From positions 434,001 through 498,000 of the forward strand of contig JAIXMP010000026.1 in the NCBI GenBank assembly GCA_025677815.1: 64,000 nucleotides of DNA, written 5' to 3'. Below, piece by piece: positions 34,871-46,819 of this stretch. The translations under genes were made by a program, and so were the position numbers. The stretch's first letter is position 1, and every line of letters begins with the position of its first letter. Under the pieces are notes generated by a model. It worked only from the letters and a program-made list of their open reading frames with translations. It was not told the origin of the DNA and did not search any database. The stretch comes from Phascolomyces articulosus (Eukaryota > Mucoromycota > Mucoromycetes > Mucorales > Lichtheimiaceae).

Positions 34871-36210
34871 ATTATGGTTTATAAAATAGGGGAGATTATG
34901 CAAGAGTTTACTTTCTTTTCTTTAGGAGATAAAAGCCTTTCTTTTTTTTTATTCTATGCTACATGATCATGATGGTATTATTGGCTGAAAAAATAAACAA
35001 TTTTTGTTATGGTTTTATTTTTATTTTTTTTATTATTATCAAGTAAATCTTGCTATTATTGTTCCGTATATCTGATTCCTGCAATAACGGTTGCATCAAG
35101 TAAAAGCTTATCCTTTATTTTGCTATTGATATTCCAGTCGGTTGTAAAAATGCTTTGTGCCTGTCAAAATGTGGATAAGCCGGAACAGGATTTTCTTTTC
35201 AGTTGCCGATCATATCTGTATACATGGTAATAAAAAAGCAACATGAAACAATTCCACATCTTTTTCTTTACTTGCACATGTACTGCTGTTTGACACTAAA
35301 AAAGGATTCATTTGAATATCAACATAAAAACGATGATGGCATAATACCTCCAGTAATAGTGGTCAAGAATTTATGATACTTTTTATTGTTGTTTGCTGTA
35401 ATCTGATTATTATTGGGTGTTTTACTATTAAACATAGGGACTGTCATTCTTCTAGTAGTGCCAATAATTATTACTCCAATATTATGTACCATCACTCTTA
35501 CATACAAAACTAAAAAGTAAAAACACAGCCGTCCTTTGCAATCATCATCTACTGTCACCATCGATCTCCCCAGCCCCTTCTTTTACAACAACAATGGTTA
35601 TAAAAACATTAACCAAAGGAGAGAAAAGAAGACGATCCATCACTATTACAACATATTATCACCATCACCAAAATAATTTTTAACATAATCTTTTTGGAAC
35701 AAAACAACCGTTTGCGACTGCCAAAATATGTTACACAACAATGCGATTATGTACCGTGTACGGATGTACGTTCCGTGTTCCGTGTTTTTATTTAACAAAT
35801 TAACACCTCTGGATCATGCGCATCCAATCCATCCCAATAATCCTTCATTTTTCTTCTTTACACACCTTTTCTTATACAGCGTCTTCATCATTAGCAGCAC
35901 GTAGTATTAGAAGTTAATGTGGTCTTGTTGACAATTATATTATATTACTGATTAATTTTATTTATTTCGACAACTTTTTTGGTTATAAGAAAAAAAAATA
36001 GGAAACAGATATAGCAGTAATTTTATATTGTATTCCAAAAATAATAATAATAATAATAATAATTGTAACGGAAAAAAGAAAAGAGTTAAAGAAGTACATG
36101 TTAGTACAATGATGATTACAAAAAATATTAAAAAATTTGGATGAAAAAAAAATGTGAGAGTAATATAAAAGAAGGATTGCTTATTTTTCTATTATATTGG
36201 TGTTGTTATC
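34871..36210. other. Intergenic, no gene seen
   Basis: AT-rich spacer with homopolymers and an AAT run (about 36040-36060). Short frames at 35009-35230 and 35319-35561 have no support. It includes the probable 3' UTR of the F-box gene. Confidence 0.5.
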
Positions 36211-38310
36211 CTAATCTGAATCAAACAAAGAGCGTGGTTCTCGAATACCTCGAATACGGCGAAGAGTTTGCTGATAATGTTCATTTCGTTCTTGATCTCC
36301 AGTATGCTCAATAGGAACAAAAAATCCATCTTGTCGTCTGAATTGTGGACATACGCGATTTGTGATAAACCGGTAATAATGAGGACCTAACGTATCTCGC
36401 AAATGTGCATTCAAACCACCACGACGAGCACGCATTGTAAATTGACCACCATCTTGCTCCATCAGCAATAATTCAAAATGACGAGCACCTCGATTCATGG
36501 CTTCACGAATATCAGCTTCTGTTGGATTACGATGTCCTTGTTGACGAATTAGACGACAATAGTCTATATCATCTTGCATAATACAAAATCCTTCAATAAC
36601 ACATCTCTTTGTATAAGCCTTGTAAATATCTCGTTTCATACTTTGAATTTCACCCCAAAAGTATTCTGGTGCCACATCCATGGTATTTGGGTCGTCATGT
36701 TCAATATCATCACCAAACCGTCGATGACCAAGTCGAGATTGTGCATAGTAACATAAAGCCAATGTATTAGAAACTTCTTGACTGGCAGATGGAAAATCTT
36801 GACGAATATCCTCTTGATAACGCTCCACTTGTCTTGCCAACCATACCATTGCCTGATGATATTGTTCATTCGTAAAATTTGGACCCAATCGATCTTCTCC
36901 CAATACTTTACGAATCACTTTTTCAAAATCATTTCCAAGAGGTCCACGATTCTTAATGTAATTAGTACTTGTAACTTTGTCTGGTCTTGCAAGCATGTTT
37001 TCTTGGGTACTTCGAACCACACCACGGTATTGAGGCCGCCTTTGTTCCCAACGACGACGAAATCTTGTTTCTCGAATTATTTGTTCAATTATAGCATCTT
37101 CAGACTGTTCTTCAGGAAAAACTGCATTGGTATAATCTTGGAAAATACCTGAATGTTCATGATCAATCTTGAACCCTTGTTTTTCGAGTAATTCTAAGCG
37201 ATTGATTAAAGAAAAATGTCTATCAGTCATTTGTTGTGCTTGTTGCTCTTGAACTGTTTCCAAACAACTGGGACATAGACGCCATGATTCACCTCGATCA
37301 ACACGAGTAGGAAAACGAGCAGGTTCATCAAGACGTGTTAAACATTGATCACACGTTACTTGGAGGTATGGAATAGCAAGGGAATAATAATTTACTTCCG
37401 GATCTTGTTCTTGTTGTTGTTGTTGCTGTTCTTCTGCAGCTATGATACTGGCAGTTTGACGACGAGTTCTCATAGCGTGACATCGATTATTATTATCTTG
37501 TTGTTGTTGAGCAGGTGCTTGAATATTTTGTACACGACAAATTTCCCGCCAAATATCCATGGATTGGAGAGTTGCTCTTAAGGTACGATTAACTTGAGCT
37601 ACTTGATGAAGGCGTGAAGGGACAAGGTTGGCAAATACTTGATGACTAACTTCAACAGGTGAATGAGCAAACAAATTGTACCCTGTAGTGGGTTGATCAT
37701 CATGTCGTGTAATATCGCTACTTGACGATGCTGATGATGTTGTACTGCTGGAATAATTTGTTGATTGAGATCGACGAGATCGTTTGTTAATACAAGGTGT
37801 AATGCTAGGTGTGGATGAATCATCATCATCTCCATCATTGCCGTTTGTACTGTTACTACTATTGTCACTACCGTTACTTCTACTACCGGAGGATGAAAAT
37901 GGTTGATCTCTCGACCTTTTTCTACTTTGAGTGAGAGATTGAGCAGGAGAGCTGATGATAGAAATTGTACTAGTACTAGGAGTAGTAACAATAAATGGCT
38001 GTCGACTTCCTTGTTGTTGAATTGTCTCACGAGCACTTGATTCAGGAAACTGATAATCTAAGTTGTTAATTGATTCACTGGTAGTATCAGCGGCTATGGC
38101 AAGACGTGTAGATCTACGTTGTTGTTGGCGTGTTGAAACTCGTTGTGGTTGTTGTTGCTGTGGTTGATCTTGGTTTTCAATCGTAGGCTGCTGCTGCTGG
38201 CGACGGTGTCGTGTTGCATTGTATTGCTGAGAAATTCTTACAGAGGCAGTATTTGCTGCCGCACGACGCTGTGGTCCTTGACGGGAAGAATTATTACGGG
38301 TTGATGACAT
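36211..38310 (-). CDS. F-box-like protein with a zinc-ribbon-type CxxC pair
   Basis: Intronless, 699 aa. The N-terminal 210 residues are low complexity, with Gln runs, RRSTRL-type basic patches and Ser/Asn/Asp tracts. An F-box-like segment lies at about 213-262 ('SPVEVSHQVFANLVPSRLHQ' then a W-x-x-I-C end). Cysteines C320-x2-C323 and C346-x2-C349 form a likely zinc site (TCDQCLTRL and LCPSCLE). The C-terminal 330 residues are helical, charged and conserved with the 34534 fragment, and probably recognise substrate. The expected role is a substrate receptor of an SCF ubiquitin ligase; Skp1 binding is inferred only. Long CAA/CAG tracts may vary in length. Decayed relatives sit on both sides, consistent with a tandemly expanding family. 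Confidence 0.8.
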   Translation of the reverse strand: MSSTRNNSSRQGPQRRAAANTASVRISQQYNATRHRRQQQQPTIENQDQPQQQQPQRVSTRQQQRRSTRLAIAADTTSESINNLDYQFPESSARETIQQQGSRQPFIVTTPSTSTISIISSPAQSLTQSRKRSRDQPFSSSGSRSNGSDNSSNSTNGNDGDDDDSSTPSITPCINKRSRRSQSTNYSSSTTSSASSSSDITRHDDQPTTGYNLFAHSPVEVSHQVFANLVPSRLHQVAQVNRTLRATLQSMDIWREICRVQNIQAPAQQQQDNNNRCHAMRTRRQTASIIAAEEQQQQQQEQDPEVNYYSLAIPYLQVTCDQCLTRLDEPARFPTRVDRGESWRLCPSCLETVQEQQAQQMTDRHFSLINRLELLEKQGFKIDHEHSGIFQDYTNAVFPEEQSEDAIIEQIIRETRFRRRWEQRRPQYRGVVRSTQENMLARPDKVTSTNYIKNRGPLGNDFEKVIRKVLGEDRLGPNFTNEQYHQAMVWLARQVERYQEDIRQDFPSASQEVSNTLALCYYAQSRLGHRRFGDDIEHDDPNTMDVAPEYFWGEIQSMKRDIYKAYTKRCVIEGFCIMQDDIDYCRLIRQQGHRNPTEADIREAMNRGARHFELLLMEQDGGQFTMRARRGGLNAHLRDTLGPHYYRFITNRVCPQFRRQDGFFVPIEHTGDQERNEHYQQTLRRIRGIREPRSLFDSD

Positions 38311-39039
38311 GATGGTTATGAAATGATAAATAAAGTATAGTATGCGTTAAAAAGAATAGTACAGGTAGGAGTGACGAATGTTTTTGTTTTAATTTTTAAC
38401 GAAAGGAATGGGTTTAGCAAAATTGCTTGAAGGTTTAATGAAGATAAGAAGGAGTGGAATGTGAGGGCTGCTAAAGTTGAAAATGAAGTGGGCATGTAAA
38501 ATGATTCAGTGTTGTTTATATATTATATTTTTATGTCTATATCTACTCATGGTTTCCTTTGTGTATCGGAAAGAATAATGGAAGATGTGCTATTGTTGGT
38601 GTATATGCATATAAAAATATCGAATAGGTACAATGGCGCTTGACACTTTTATTCATAAAAAAAAATAAGGAAATTGCTAATAAAGTGAAAAATCAAGGCA
38701 AAAGAGCTTATTGTTATTTTTTTCTTGATCCCTTTTTGTGAATGATGCATACTTGTTCCTTTTCTTAAAGAAAATAACATAAAGAACAATATTTTGTTCA
38801 TACAAGAACAAACAAGAAAAGAACAAAGAGACAGTTTTATATTTATAAAAAGGCGATTTGTTCATTCATACAGCATAGATTTGATTACTTCATTATAAAC
38901 CCGTATATATTTATAACTATTCCTCTCTTTTGTACTAAGGCTGGTTTTTATTGTTATTTGGATAATTTTCATTTTTCTTAAAAAGAAAAATAATAATACG
39001 CTGCTCTTTATAATACAAATTTAAATATGTTGGATCCAA
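38311..39039. other. Upstream region of the F-box gene, duplicated with 40276-40880
   Basis: Weakly similar to the region upstream of the truncated paralogue at 39475-40275: 'gacacttttattc...ataa' and the 'ataaag(t)gaaaaatca' area near 38640-38720 correspond to 40585-40650. The duplication therefore included promoter DNA. No gene was seen here. Confidence 0.4.
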
Positions 39040-39201
39040 TCAATACACATCTATCACGATCCTTCCCACCCAATATACAAAGACTCTTGAAAAAAAGCAG
39101 GTCCCTTTTGTACTAAACTTGACTACGTCACAATGTCGTCCTCCACAAATATCCATTGGATCAATGACATCATCAAAATCCACCTCTTTATTCATTATCA
39201 T
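39040..39201 (-). other. Short conserved ORF, tandem-unit copy 1
   Basis: About 53 codons from an ATG at 39201. Its central GGRHCDVVKFSTK motif aligns with NGRHYDKVRFSTK in the short ORF at 40882-41016, while the rest has diverged. Such protein-level similarity with DNA drift suggests a real coding exon that was duplicated together with the F-box gene. The rest of the gene, if spliced, was not found. The family is unknown. Confidence 0.4.
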
Positions 39202-39474
39202 GGTTGAGCTTACATGTTTATACCAATATACTATCCAAACAAAAGAGCTACACGTATTCAATTTTTCATAAAACTTGTTGCAATAATAGATCTTGAACTC
39301 AATTACAAACAGGGACTATATTTATCAATAATATTTTTTGTGAATTTTATACCCAACATTGTATAATATATAAAGAATATATAGCTCAAAATAGTTTCAA
39401 GTGCTGCTTTACTTTAAACACTATACAAAAATCATAATTTTTTTTAATGAGATGTGATAGAATTTAATTATATA

Positions 39475-40275
39475 CTATGAAAACAAATTGCTTAAAGCAC
39501 GTTGACTACGTTGGTTACGTCTTATACTACGATGAGTTGGTGCTTCAGATGATTCCGATGATGTATTGATGGTAGTGATGTTCTTTGATTGAGACTTGCG
39601 AGATCGTTTGCTACGACGTGGTTCCGTACTTTGGGCCAGTGAATCATCGTCAGCATCCTTCTTTTCTGTATCATTATCGCTGTTGCTACCTTGGATTGGG
39701 TTGCATCTTGCCCTTTTTTTACTTTTGGTGGCACACTGGGTGGATGTACCAGCAGTAGTACTAGCAGCAGAAGCACTATCAATTTTAGACGTTTGTCCTG
39801 TTGATTGTTGTACTGTTTCAGGAACATTTGCTTCTGGTAATTGAAGATCAAGGTTGCTTGTTATTGCAGTAGTAGAAGCAGTGGTAAGACGGGTTGATCT
39901 ACGTCGTTGCTGTTGTTGAGAACGTATCGAAGTGTGCTCCTGCTTTTGCTTTGGAGAACATTTAGAAACACGCTGCTGCTTTTGTTTTTGAGAACGTGTC
40001 GAAGCATGCTGTTGTTGTTCTTGTATTTGAGAACGTGTTGAAACTCGCCGCTGCTTTTGTTTTTGAGTGCATTCCGAAGGAACGCTCTGTTCTTCATGTC
40101 CTGGCTGTTGTTCCTGTTGTTGTAAAAGTGTTGAAACATCCCGCTGTTGTTGTTCATAGTTATGACGACGTCGACGTGGCGAAATGAGTTGCTCAGAGAT
40201 TCTTGTCCTGGCAACTGATAAAGCATTACGTTGCGGTCGCTGACGAAGTTGCTGGTGTCTGTTAGGGTTTACCAT
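39475..40275 (-). pseudogene. N-terminal half of an F-box paralogue, truncated at the F-box
   Basis: 266 open codons parallel to the first 215 residues of the 36211-38310 protein: an 'RxQR(N/R)A' start, an ARTRISEQ/SVRISQQ block, '(RR)RSTRL', 'NLDLQLPEANVPETVQQ' against 'NLDYQFPESSARETIQQ', and 'KRSRKSQS'. It stops at 'ALSNLFS', exactly where the intact protein reads 'GYNLFAHSP' and enters the F-box. Between them a 12-residue unit (about R-V-S-T-R-S-Q-K-Q-K-Q-Q) has been amplified about four times. A truncated but open copy could still be expressed as a decoy lacking the F-box; decay is the simpler reading. Confidence 0.6.
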
Positions 40276-40881
40276 GCTAATTATAAGACTGAAGCAGATG
40301 TAGTATATTAAAATATATAACTAGTAATCATGATAGTAAGGAAGAAGAAAACGAGAATTAAATGGTGAATGAATAAAAAAAAATGCTTGATATCTTGTAA
40401 GGGTAAATGAGTGTATAGGAAAAATTATCAAAATCGAAGAATTAAACAAAAACTAAAAAAAAAAGATTCATTTTTTATATGCAATACTTTTATATTATTA
40501 GTCAAAGCATTATTTCCTATTAAAATTGGAAAGAATAGTGAGTGATGTGCAATATAGATATAAAAATTGAATAAGGAGGTTAGCTTTTGGCACTTATTAT
40601 CAGTAAAATGGGGAAATAGTAAACAAGGTGATAAATTAGTTGAAAAAAGACCCTATTATTTTTTAGGACACCCGCCTTCCCATCCCGCAAACGGTAAATT
40701 ATTATGATGAGATTGGCTACTTTATTTGAATAATAAGAGCAATATTTATAGCTCTTGGTTTTTATTGTTCTTAAAAGATAGTGATATTAATAATAACTAT
40801 CCAAACTTACTCATATGCATACTTTTCCTATGGGGGATTCAATTAATAACATACTACTACTGCTACTGTAATCCTTCCCAT

Positions 40882-41016
40882 CTAATATAATACAAAGAAA
40901 TTTATTATAAAATTATGTTCCTTTGTACTAAATCTGACTTTGTCATAATGTCGACCATTACAAACAATGTTGAACCACACATTAGAATCATAATTATCCT
41001 CATTATCAACCGTCAT
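40882..41016 (-). other. Short conserved ORF, tandem-unit copy 2
   Basis: 44 codons from an ATG at 41016. It shares the GRHxDxVxFSTK core, an acidic N-terminus and the following aromatic stretch with the ORF at 39040-39201. It lies at the matching position upstream of the truncated F-box paralogue, so it belongs to the same duplicated unit. There is no recognised domain. Confidence 0.4.
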
Positions 41017-41778
41017 GGGTAGATTTTGATTTTTTTTCTATCCGTGTGCTATATTAATACGTTATCTAAAAAATTACACGTGTATCTGGCAGATATATCC
41101 ATTCATCTCTATATATACCTGCTTTCGATAATCTTCTTCCATAGCTTTACTACTATCATAGAAATAAACTAACATCTTCCATCATTGTGTCTCCATCTTC
41201 ACCAAGAATATATGTATATTCTTATACGCCATGCTGTTTATACAGTGATGGTGGTGGTGATGAGTGAGGAAAGATGCGAGATTATTTTTAATGGATCAAA
41301 ATGTCTCTTTTGTTAAATTACAGTAGGAGAAAAAATCTAATTTAACAAGATCCTACTGCTTTATAATATTCTTTACTTTTTTTTTATTGCGGGATAACAG
41401 ATAAATATCTTGTATTTCTTGGGTCTTTTTTAAGTACCATGGTATGGATCTTTCTAAATCATAGCCAAGTATAGAGTAAGGCCTCAATTCTAAAAAGTAA
41501 ATAAGTTACAGATCGCGTAACGATGTGCCATATAACTTAAAAAAACGGAACCTTATTATCACATGCATAGAACAGATCAATCATTGTAAAAATCTTCCTA
41601 CAAAGGATAAAGTAACCTTATTCAAAGATTCCGATCTTCCACCCATATATTATAAAAAATCAACCAAGCCCATGTTACCAATAGAATAGAGTATAAATGA
41701 TCTGTATACATAATCATATATGTAACTACTTGATTCAATTCTTTATTTTTATAACCAAGACTCAAAGAATAATTATGC

Positions 41779-42260
41779 TTTTGAGGTGTATGGTTTGACC
41801 ATGAACAAAGACGAAACTGTTACTGCGTATGGCACTCGTTTTCTAGACGCTTGTTGCTATGCTGGATTCGAAGACGATCAAAGTCTCGCAATTCGATTTT
41901 TGGGATCAATGAATGATGATATTGAACAAACAGCCGAGTATGCTTGGATTTGATCAAAATTGCCATCCACAGTGGAACAAGTATTGAGTGTTGCCAAGAC
42001 TGTGACCTTCAAGAAAAGAAAACATCAAGTTGATTCCCTTGGTCCTGTACAATGAAAACGTCGAACAGGTCATCGTGGTTTTGCTTGAGGTGTAACATTC
42101 CGCAAATAAAAGTCGCCTTTGAAATAATCAAACGAGTTCATCATCCTCACCTGTGGTCAAAAGAAAGGTTTCTGTGCAGTAGGAGTAATATCATAGAAAC
42201 AGGTTGTACAGGAAATAAGAAGAAAAAGAAAATGCGGGGATTTTCCTATTCCCCTAGTTG
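41779..42260 (+). pseudogene. Retrotransposon gag-like relic
   Basis: An open segment (about 55 codons) begins 'AFEVYGLTMNKDETVTAYGT' and continues with 'FEDDQSLAIRFLGSMNDDIE'. Its spacing and the 'E/D-x-V-x-x-Y-x-x-R-F' motif are typical of LTR-retrotransposon gag proteins. A TGA at about 41951 interrupts it, followed by 'KLPSTVEQVLSVAKTV' and a lysine-rich end. A decayed knuckle-like region (TCGQKKGFC) lies near 42150. No LTRs, protease or RT were found nearby. This is an old truncated fragment. Confidence 0.5.
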
Positions 42261-42261
42261 A

Positions 42262-43275
42262 CAAACAATAAATTTATATATTGTAACTCTTAACCAATAT
42301 TCCATATGAAAATAAAAACCATATATGATATGCTGTATCCTTAATATAAATGACGAATGACGTCAATCCAAAATAAGAAATGGTTATAATTTATATTTTT
42401 TTAAACATGAAATAAATATGGGCTTTTATTTATTCCATCAATCGAGACAAGAAGACACATATCAGTAAGAATATGCTAATGTCCAAAACACATGTTGCTT
42501 ATACAATGTCTTATCGACACTGAACATGTAATTCGAAAACCCTAAAAATAAAACTAGAGAAGGATTTTTCGTGTAATAATCTAGAATCTTCTAGAGTGTG
42601 CGCTAATAGGATGAAACGATAAGAAGAATAATCAAAATATTATAACACCAATAGCAATTGTAATCCTTTGTATGATACCATCAATCAGAGATATGTACAT
42701 AGCTCCTTCTTCTAAATAGTATATTTGTCAACGTCTGATAATTATATATATATATATATGATCACTCGATAACACGAAATATACCCATTTGGATTAACAG
42801 TACACATAAAAGTGGTTTGTATATCCAAAAGAATAGTGACCAACACAATTCTATTTTCATGATCTTGAGACAACTATTTTTCTCTCTTAAGTTTGATACT
42901 AGCCCTTGTTCACTATACATTTGCATCAAGAGAAGCTTTTCTTCCTTCAATCCAATATTTTTTATATCAAATCTATTCCAAATGGCCATTCATGACTATC
43001 CTTCCATATAGTATACCATCCATATCCAATAAAAGCATCATATTTGATACGAAAAAGAAAAGATAAAAAAAAAAGAGAAGGAATAATTTATATACAATCA
43101 ACGTGTAAAAAAAACGAAGGAGTTTGGGGGATCATTTGAACATAAAAACAAGGTGAGTAAATGAAAAAGAAAGGGTATGAAAAGAGTGGGAAAAAAAGTT
43201 ATATATAAAAACACACACAATTTTTCTTTCAATATGGGTAATAGTAATAATGATAATAATAAAATTTCTTTTGGA
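42262..43275. other. Intergenic, no supported gene
   Basis: The region holds a TA microsatellite near 42745 and a 75-codon minus-strand frame (42762-42989) with a TM-like end but no other support. The part below 43276 is the likely 3' UTR of the SPRY gene. Confidence 0.45.
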
Positions 43276-44851
43276 TCAATCTAATAAAAGTCGTTGCTCT
43301 TGTTGATCACCTTGATGACTATTGTTACTACTACTTGTACTTGGTGAAGAATAAGGTGGTGGTTCAACTCCTGTTGCATGAGTATTATTTGTGGACGATT
43401 GACCGTCAATGGTGATCAACACTGGATTTTGTCTACTGCCACTCCCGCCATCCTGTCGTTGCTGTTGCTGGTGTGGTGTATTTCTACTGTTGTTATTGCC
43501 ACCAACTCCACTACTGCTGCTACCACTTCCAACACCACCACCATGAGTATCCTCTTCGTCATGATATGGTTGATGATGGTTATTGTTATTATTTTGAAAA
43601 CTTCCAGAAGCCAATAAAATGGTATCATTTTCAGATCCATAAGCTGGTGGTGGTGCCCGTGTGCCTTGAGAAGGAGCAAGTCCCCATTTTTTCACATTGG
43701 CTTCTACAAATACAAATCCCATTTGTCCCAAGTTGACATGAACCTGACAAGGACCATTGGCTCCTACTGTTGGAAATAAATTCCATCGTAACCCTGTATA
43801 CGCATCTTCCAATTTCCTTCCGTTTCGTGTAAAAAATATAGTGCCTGTTCGATGTCGATATCCTACACCAATCACGTCTCCATGTGTAAATGTTAAACCA
43901 TAGGGTTTTCCGTTGAAAGGTGAACTGAAATATTTACAACCATTGTTGGAGAAGTAACCAATCGAGTAACGATTCCATCCTATTCATGATTTTTTTTTTT
44001 TTTTTGAGGAATAGAAATATATCAATCCATTTGCTCATCATCATCATTTGTATTTTTTCTAATCCACTCCACCCACCAAAGTTTTTTTTGTCATGTTACC
44101 TGGTAATCGCCAACTTGGATATGGTTTTGTTGCCACACCAACAGATACAGTCGTTGTGTCAGGTACTTCAAACATCTTTGCCTATCATTGATTTTTTTTT
44201 CCTCTCAAGTTAAAAAAAACCATCCTCTTTATATAAAATAGTCCCCCTCGTTCCAATTCCATTTATATTGAATTTACCTCCCAATAATACACTTCTTGAT
44301 TCCTTGGTAAAGGAAGGTTGGTTTGTACACAAGATTCACCATAATTGAATTGGATTTCGGTACGACCAGCAACAAAACAGTTTGCATCTGGTTCCCATTC
44401 AAATTCAAATGCCGAGACGCCTTTTTCTTGGATAGAGACAAACTGTGGCGGTGTGATATCGGTGGGAATACTATCTGGAGGATGACGCTCTTGGAAGACT
44501 GTGTATATATATAAATAGATATATATTTATATAGATATATTGGATACACGTTGAGTATTTTATATATATATATATAAAAACATGACGAAATCATTCATTC
44601 ATTCATTCATTCATTCAAAACAATATACAAAAATATATACCTTTCGCTCTTTCGTAACTAAGTCTAGCATCTTCAGGGAGTTGTGCTACTTGTTCTTCAG
44701 ATTCGATCGGCCATTCTTCAAAATCGGAATCGCCACCACTTACGGATAAAGGTAATTCAATAGGAGAACGAGTAAAGAATAAAAGAATAATACTTATAAT
44801 AAAAAAGACAATAATGCCAGTAATGAAAATCCATGCATAAGTGCTTAGCAT
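43276..44851 (-). CDS. Membrane SPRY-domain Rsp5 adaptor, Ssh4/Ear1-like
   Basis: Four exons: 44641-44851, 44278-44498, 44100-44181, 43276-43979; 405 aa. One N-terminal TM segment (about 5-27) is followed by an acidic linker and a SPRY domain of about 150 residues, with 'GVSAFEFEWEPDANCFVAG' at its start, 'YYWEAKMFEVPDTTTVSVGV', 'RYSIGYFSNNGCKYFSSPF' and 'GDVIGVGYRHRTGTIFFTRN'. The tail is long, Ser/Asn/His/Gln-rich and low complexity. Two PPxY motifs, PPAY (282-285) and PPPY (378-381), lie after the SPRY domain. Yeast Ssh4 and Ear1 have this TM-SPRY-PPxY layout, sit on endosomal or vacuolar membranes and recruit Rsp5 to ubiquitinate cargo for degradation. Role here is by analogy. The start ATG lies directly before the TM. 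All exon phases agree. Confidence 0.93.
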
Positions 44852-46694
44852 GTTCTTTTCTCAATGAAATATAAAAAAAAAGAAAGAGAAAAAGTAATAA
44901 AAACCAAAAAAATAAACAAGGGAAAAAATAATAATAATAATAAAAAAGAGGGTCTCTTTTCTTTCTTTCTAATAGTTACTTTTATCCCTCCCTTTATAAA
45001 ATGACCGAATAAAAAATGGGGGAGTTATAGCGTAGGATGAATGGTTATATACTTTTTCCACCCTTTTTTTATGCTGTGTAATACTTTTGGGGGGAGGAGA
45101 GATGAATGTGACCTAAATTGGAAAAGTACAACCAATCGAATTAATGCAAATGGTTTTGCTTATATAAACCTCATTGTTATATTAGAAAGGACAATGGTAC
45201 TTACTTTTATATGTAAGAACCCCCATGTAGGAAGAGAATAACGCATTCATTTATATAAGGGTATATAATTATTGTTATTAACAGCTATCATCATTATTGA
45301 ATCCTTTCTTTCTTATCCATATAAAAAGATGATATAGTGTCGTAAAATTGGATCATCGTGTCATCCCCGCCATTTTTATCATCAGGGGTCAAGTGAGATT
45401 TAAAAAAAAAAAAAAAAATAGCACAAGGCACATACACCCTCTCCTCACTCACGTTGGAATAACACATGTGAAATCATTTATAATGATTTTGAGCACAACA
45501 ATGATCATCCTAACAATGACATTCTGAAGAAACAGAAACATATCACTATGGATGATGCTTTGTCATTTTTAAATTCTTCCATGTAGCTATCATTGAAAAT
45601 GGAAATAGTCTGTTTCCATAGTAACGAGTCGTGGTTTTTGCTTATTACTACTAGCTGACGACTACAACAATTGGTATATTATTATAAATCACATGTTTAT
45701 GCAATCCAAGCTTGATTTTTCTAGGACAACAACTAATTGGCTGATAGTAGTAGTATATCACGAGATCCATCATGGAAATAGTCTTTATATGTATATCATT
45801 TGTTTCATATCCAAGATGGTAATATAATTATCGTGAAATTACACACATTCTGTCTTATTTAAAGGGCAACGCCCTGTAAAATACTGTTTTCTATAGCTTT
45901 GAATATCTGCTTTCTTCTTCCAATCACTCAACTTAATTTGATGGTAAAAACCATTACACTTCATTTAGTCTTTAAATCAATGGAGGATGACCTTTATATT
46001 TATAAACAATTGGCAACAATAATATCGATATCAATATAAACCAGAGTCAAAACTCGTTATTATTGTTATCGACTAGTTCCTCTCAACCTACAACAACAAT
46101 CTAATAATCCTTCAACATGTATGCCATACGTAGTTTGTAAGAATACGTAGATATTTAATCCTCTGGAATCATATTGTCTTTTACATGCCTCAAAATATGT
46201 TCCAAACAGGGAGGATGCGCGCGTATGTCAAGAATTTATTTGATAATCATCAACACAATACACATCCTTTTTATAATAACTTCCATAAATTGATAAATTG
46301 TACCTCTTATATATTTAAATATGCTTTTGCTTCATCTCATTATCAAAGAGAAAAACAATAACAACGTAGAATATTACATATGATTTGTATTTATTCGATT
46401 CGTAGAATATATTGGTATTACTATCTATTAAAAATAAGCATAAGTTTGGTGAGTTATTTTTCCCCTCCTCAATTCAAACAAGTCTTCGCACTTCCCATCC
46501 ACCCACTCAGCCCATCAAACATATGCACATTCATTTTTTATATTTATAAAAAAAAAATATTATTTAAAAACGATGTTGGTGCCATGAAGGTCCAGTAGTT
46601 GAACTATTCCAACTTTTCAACCCGTTTGTTGCATCTTGGTAAATTGTCGCAAATCGGTTTAGGAGAGGAACAGGTACGCGTCTCGTTTCTTTTG

Positions 46695-46727
<33 letters not shown>

Positions 46728-46819
46728 TGAATATTTAATCCCTCAAGCGAATCTACGAATCTATAGACATAAAAGAATTATTTTTAAAAATCTTGTTATT
46801 AATATGGAGCAGGTCTCTT
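44852..46819. other. Intergenic region
   Basis: About 2 kb with no convincing gene. It contains the upstream region of the SPRY gene (purine runs and AAT repeats near 44930), several A/T tracts including a poly-T run of about 30 at 46693-46723, and scattered simple sequence. The poly-T tract lies about 100 bp beyond the 3' end of the MULE-like gene. Confidence 0.5.

Noticed and set aside
36574..37581. Plus-strand ORFs inside the F-box gene
   Set aside because: They are antisense shadows of the 699-codon minus-strand gene.
42762..42989. 75-codon minus-strand ORF with a TM-like end
   Set aside because: It sits alone in AT-rich DNA with no splice partners, repeats or recognised motif; kept only as a note.
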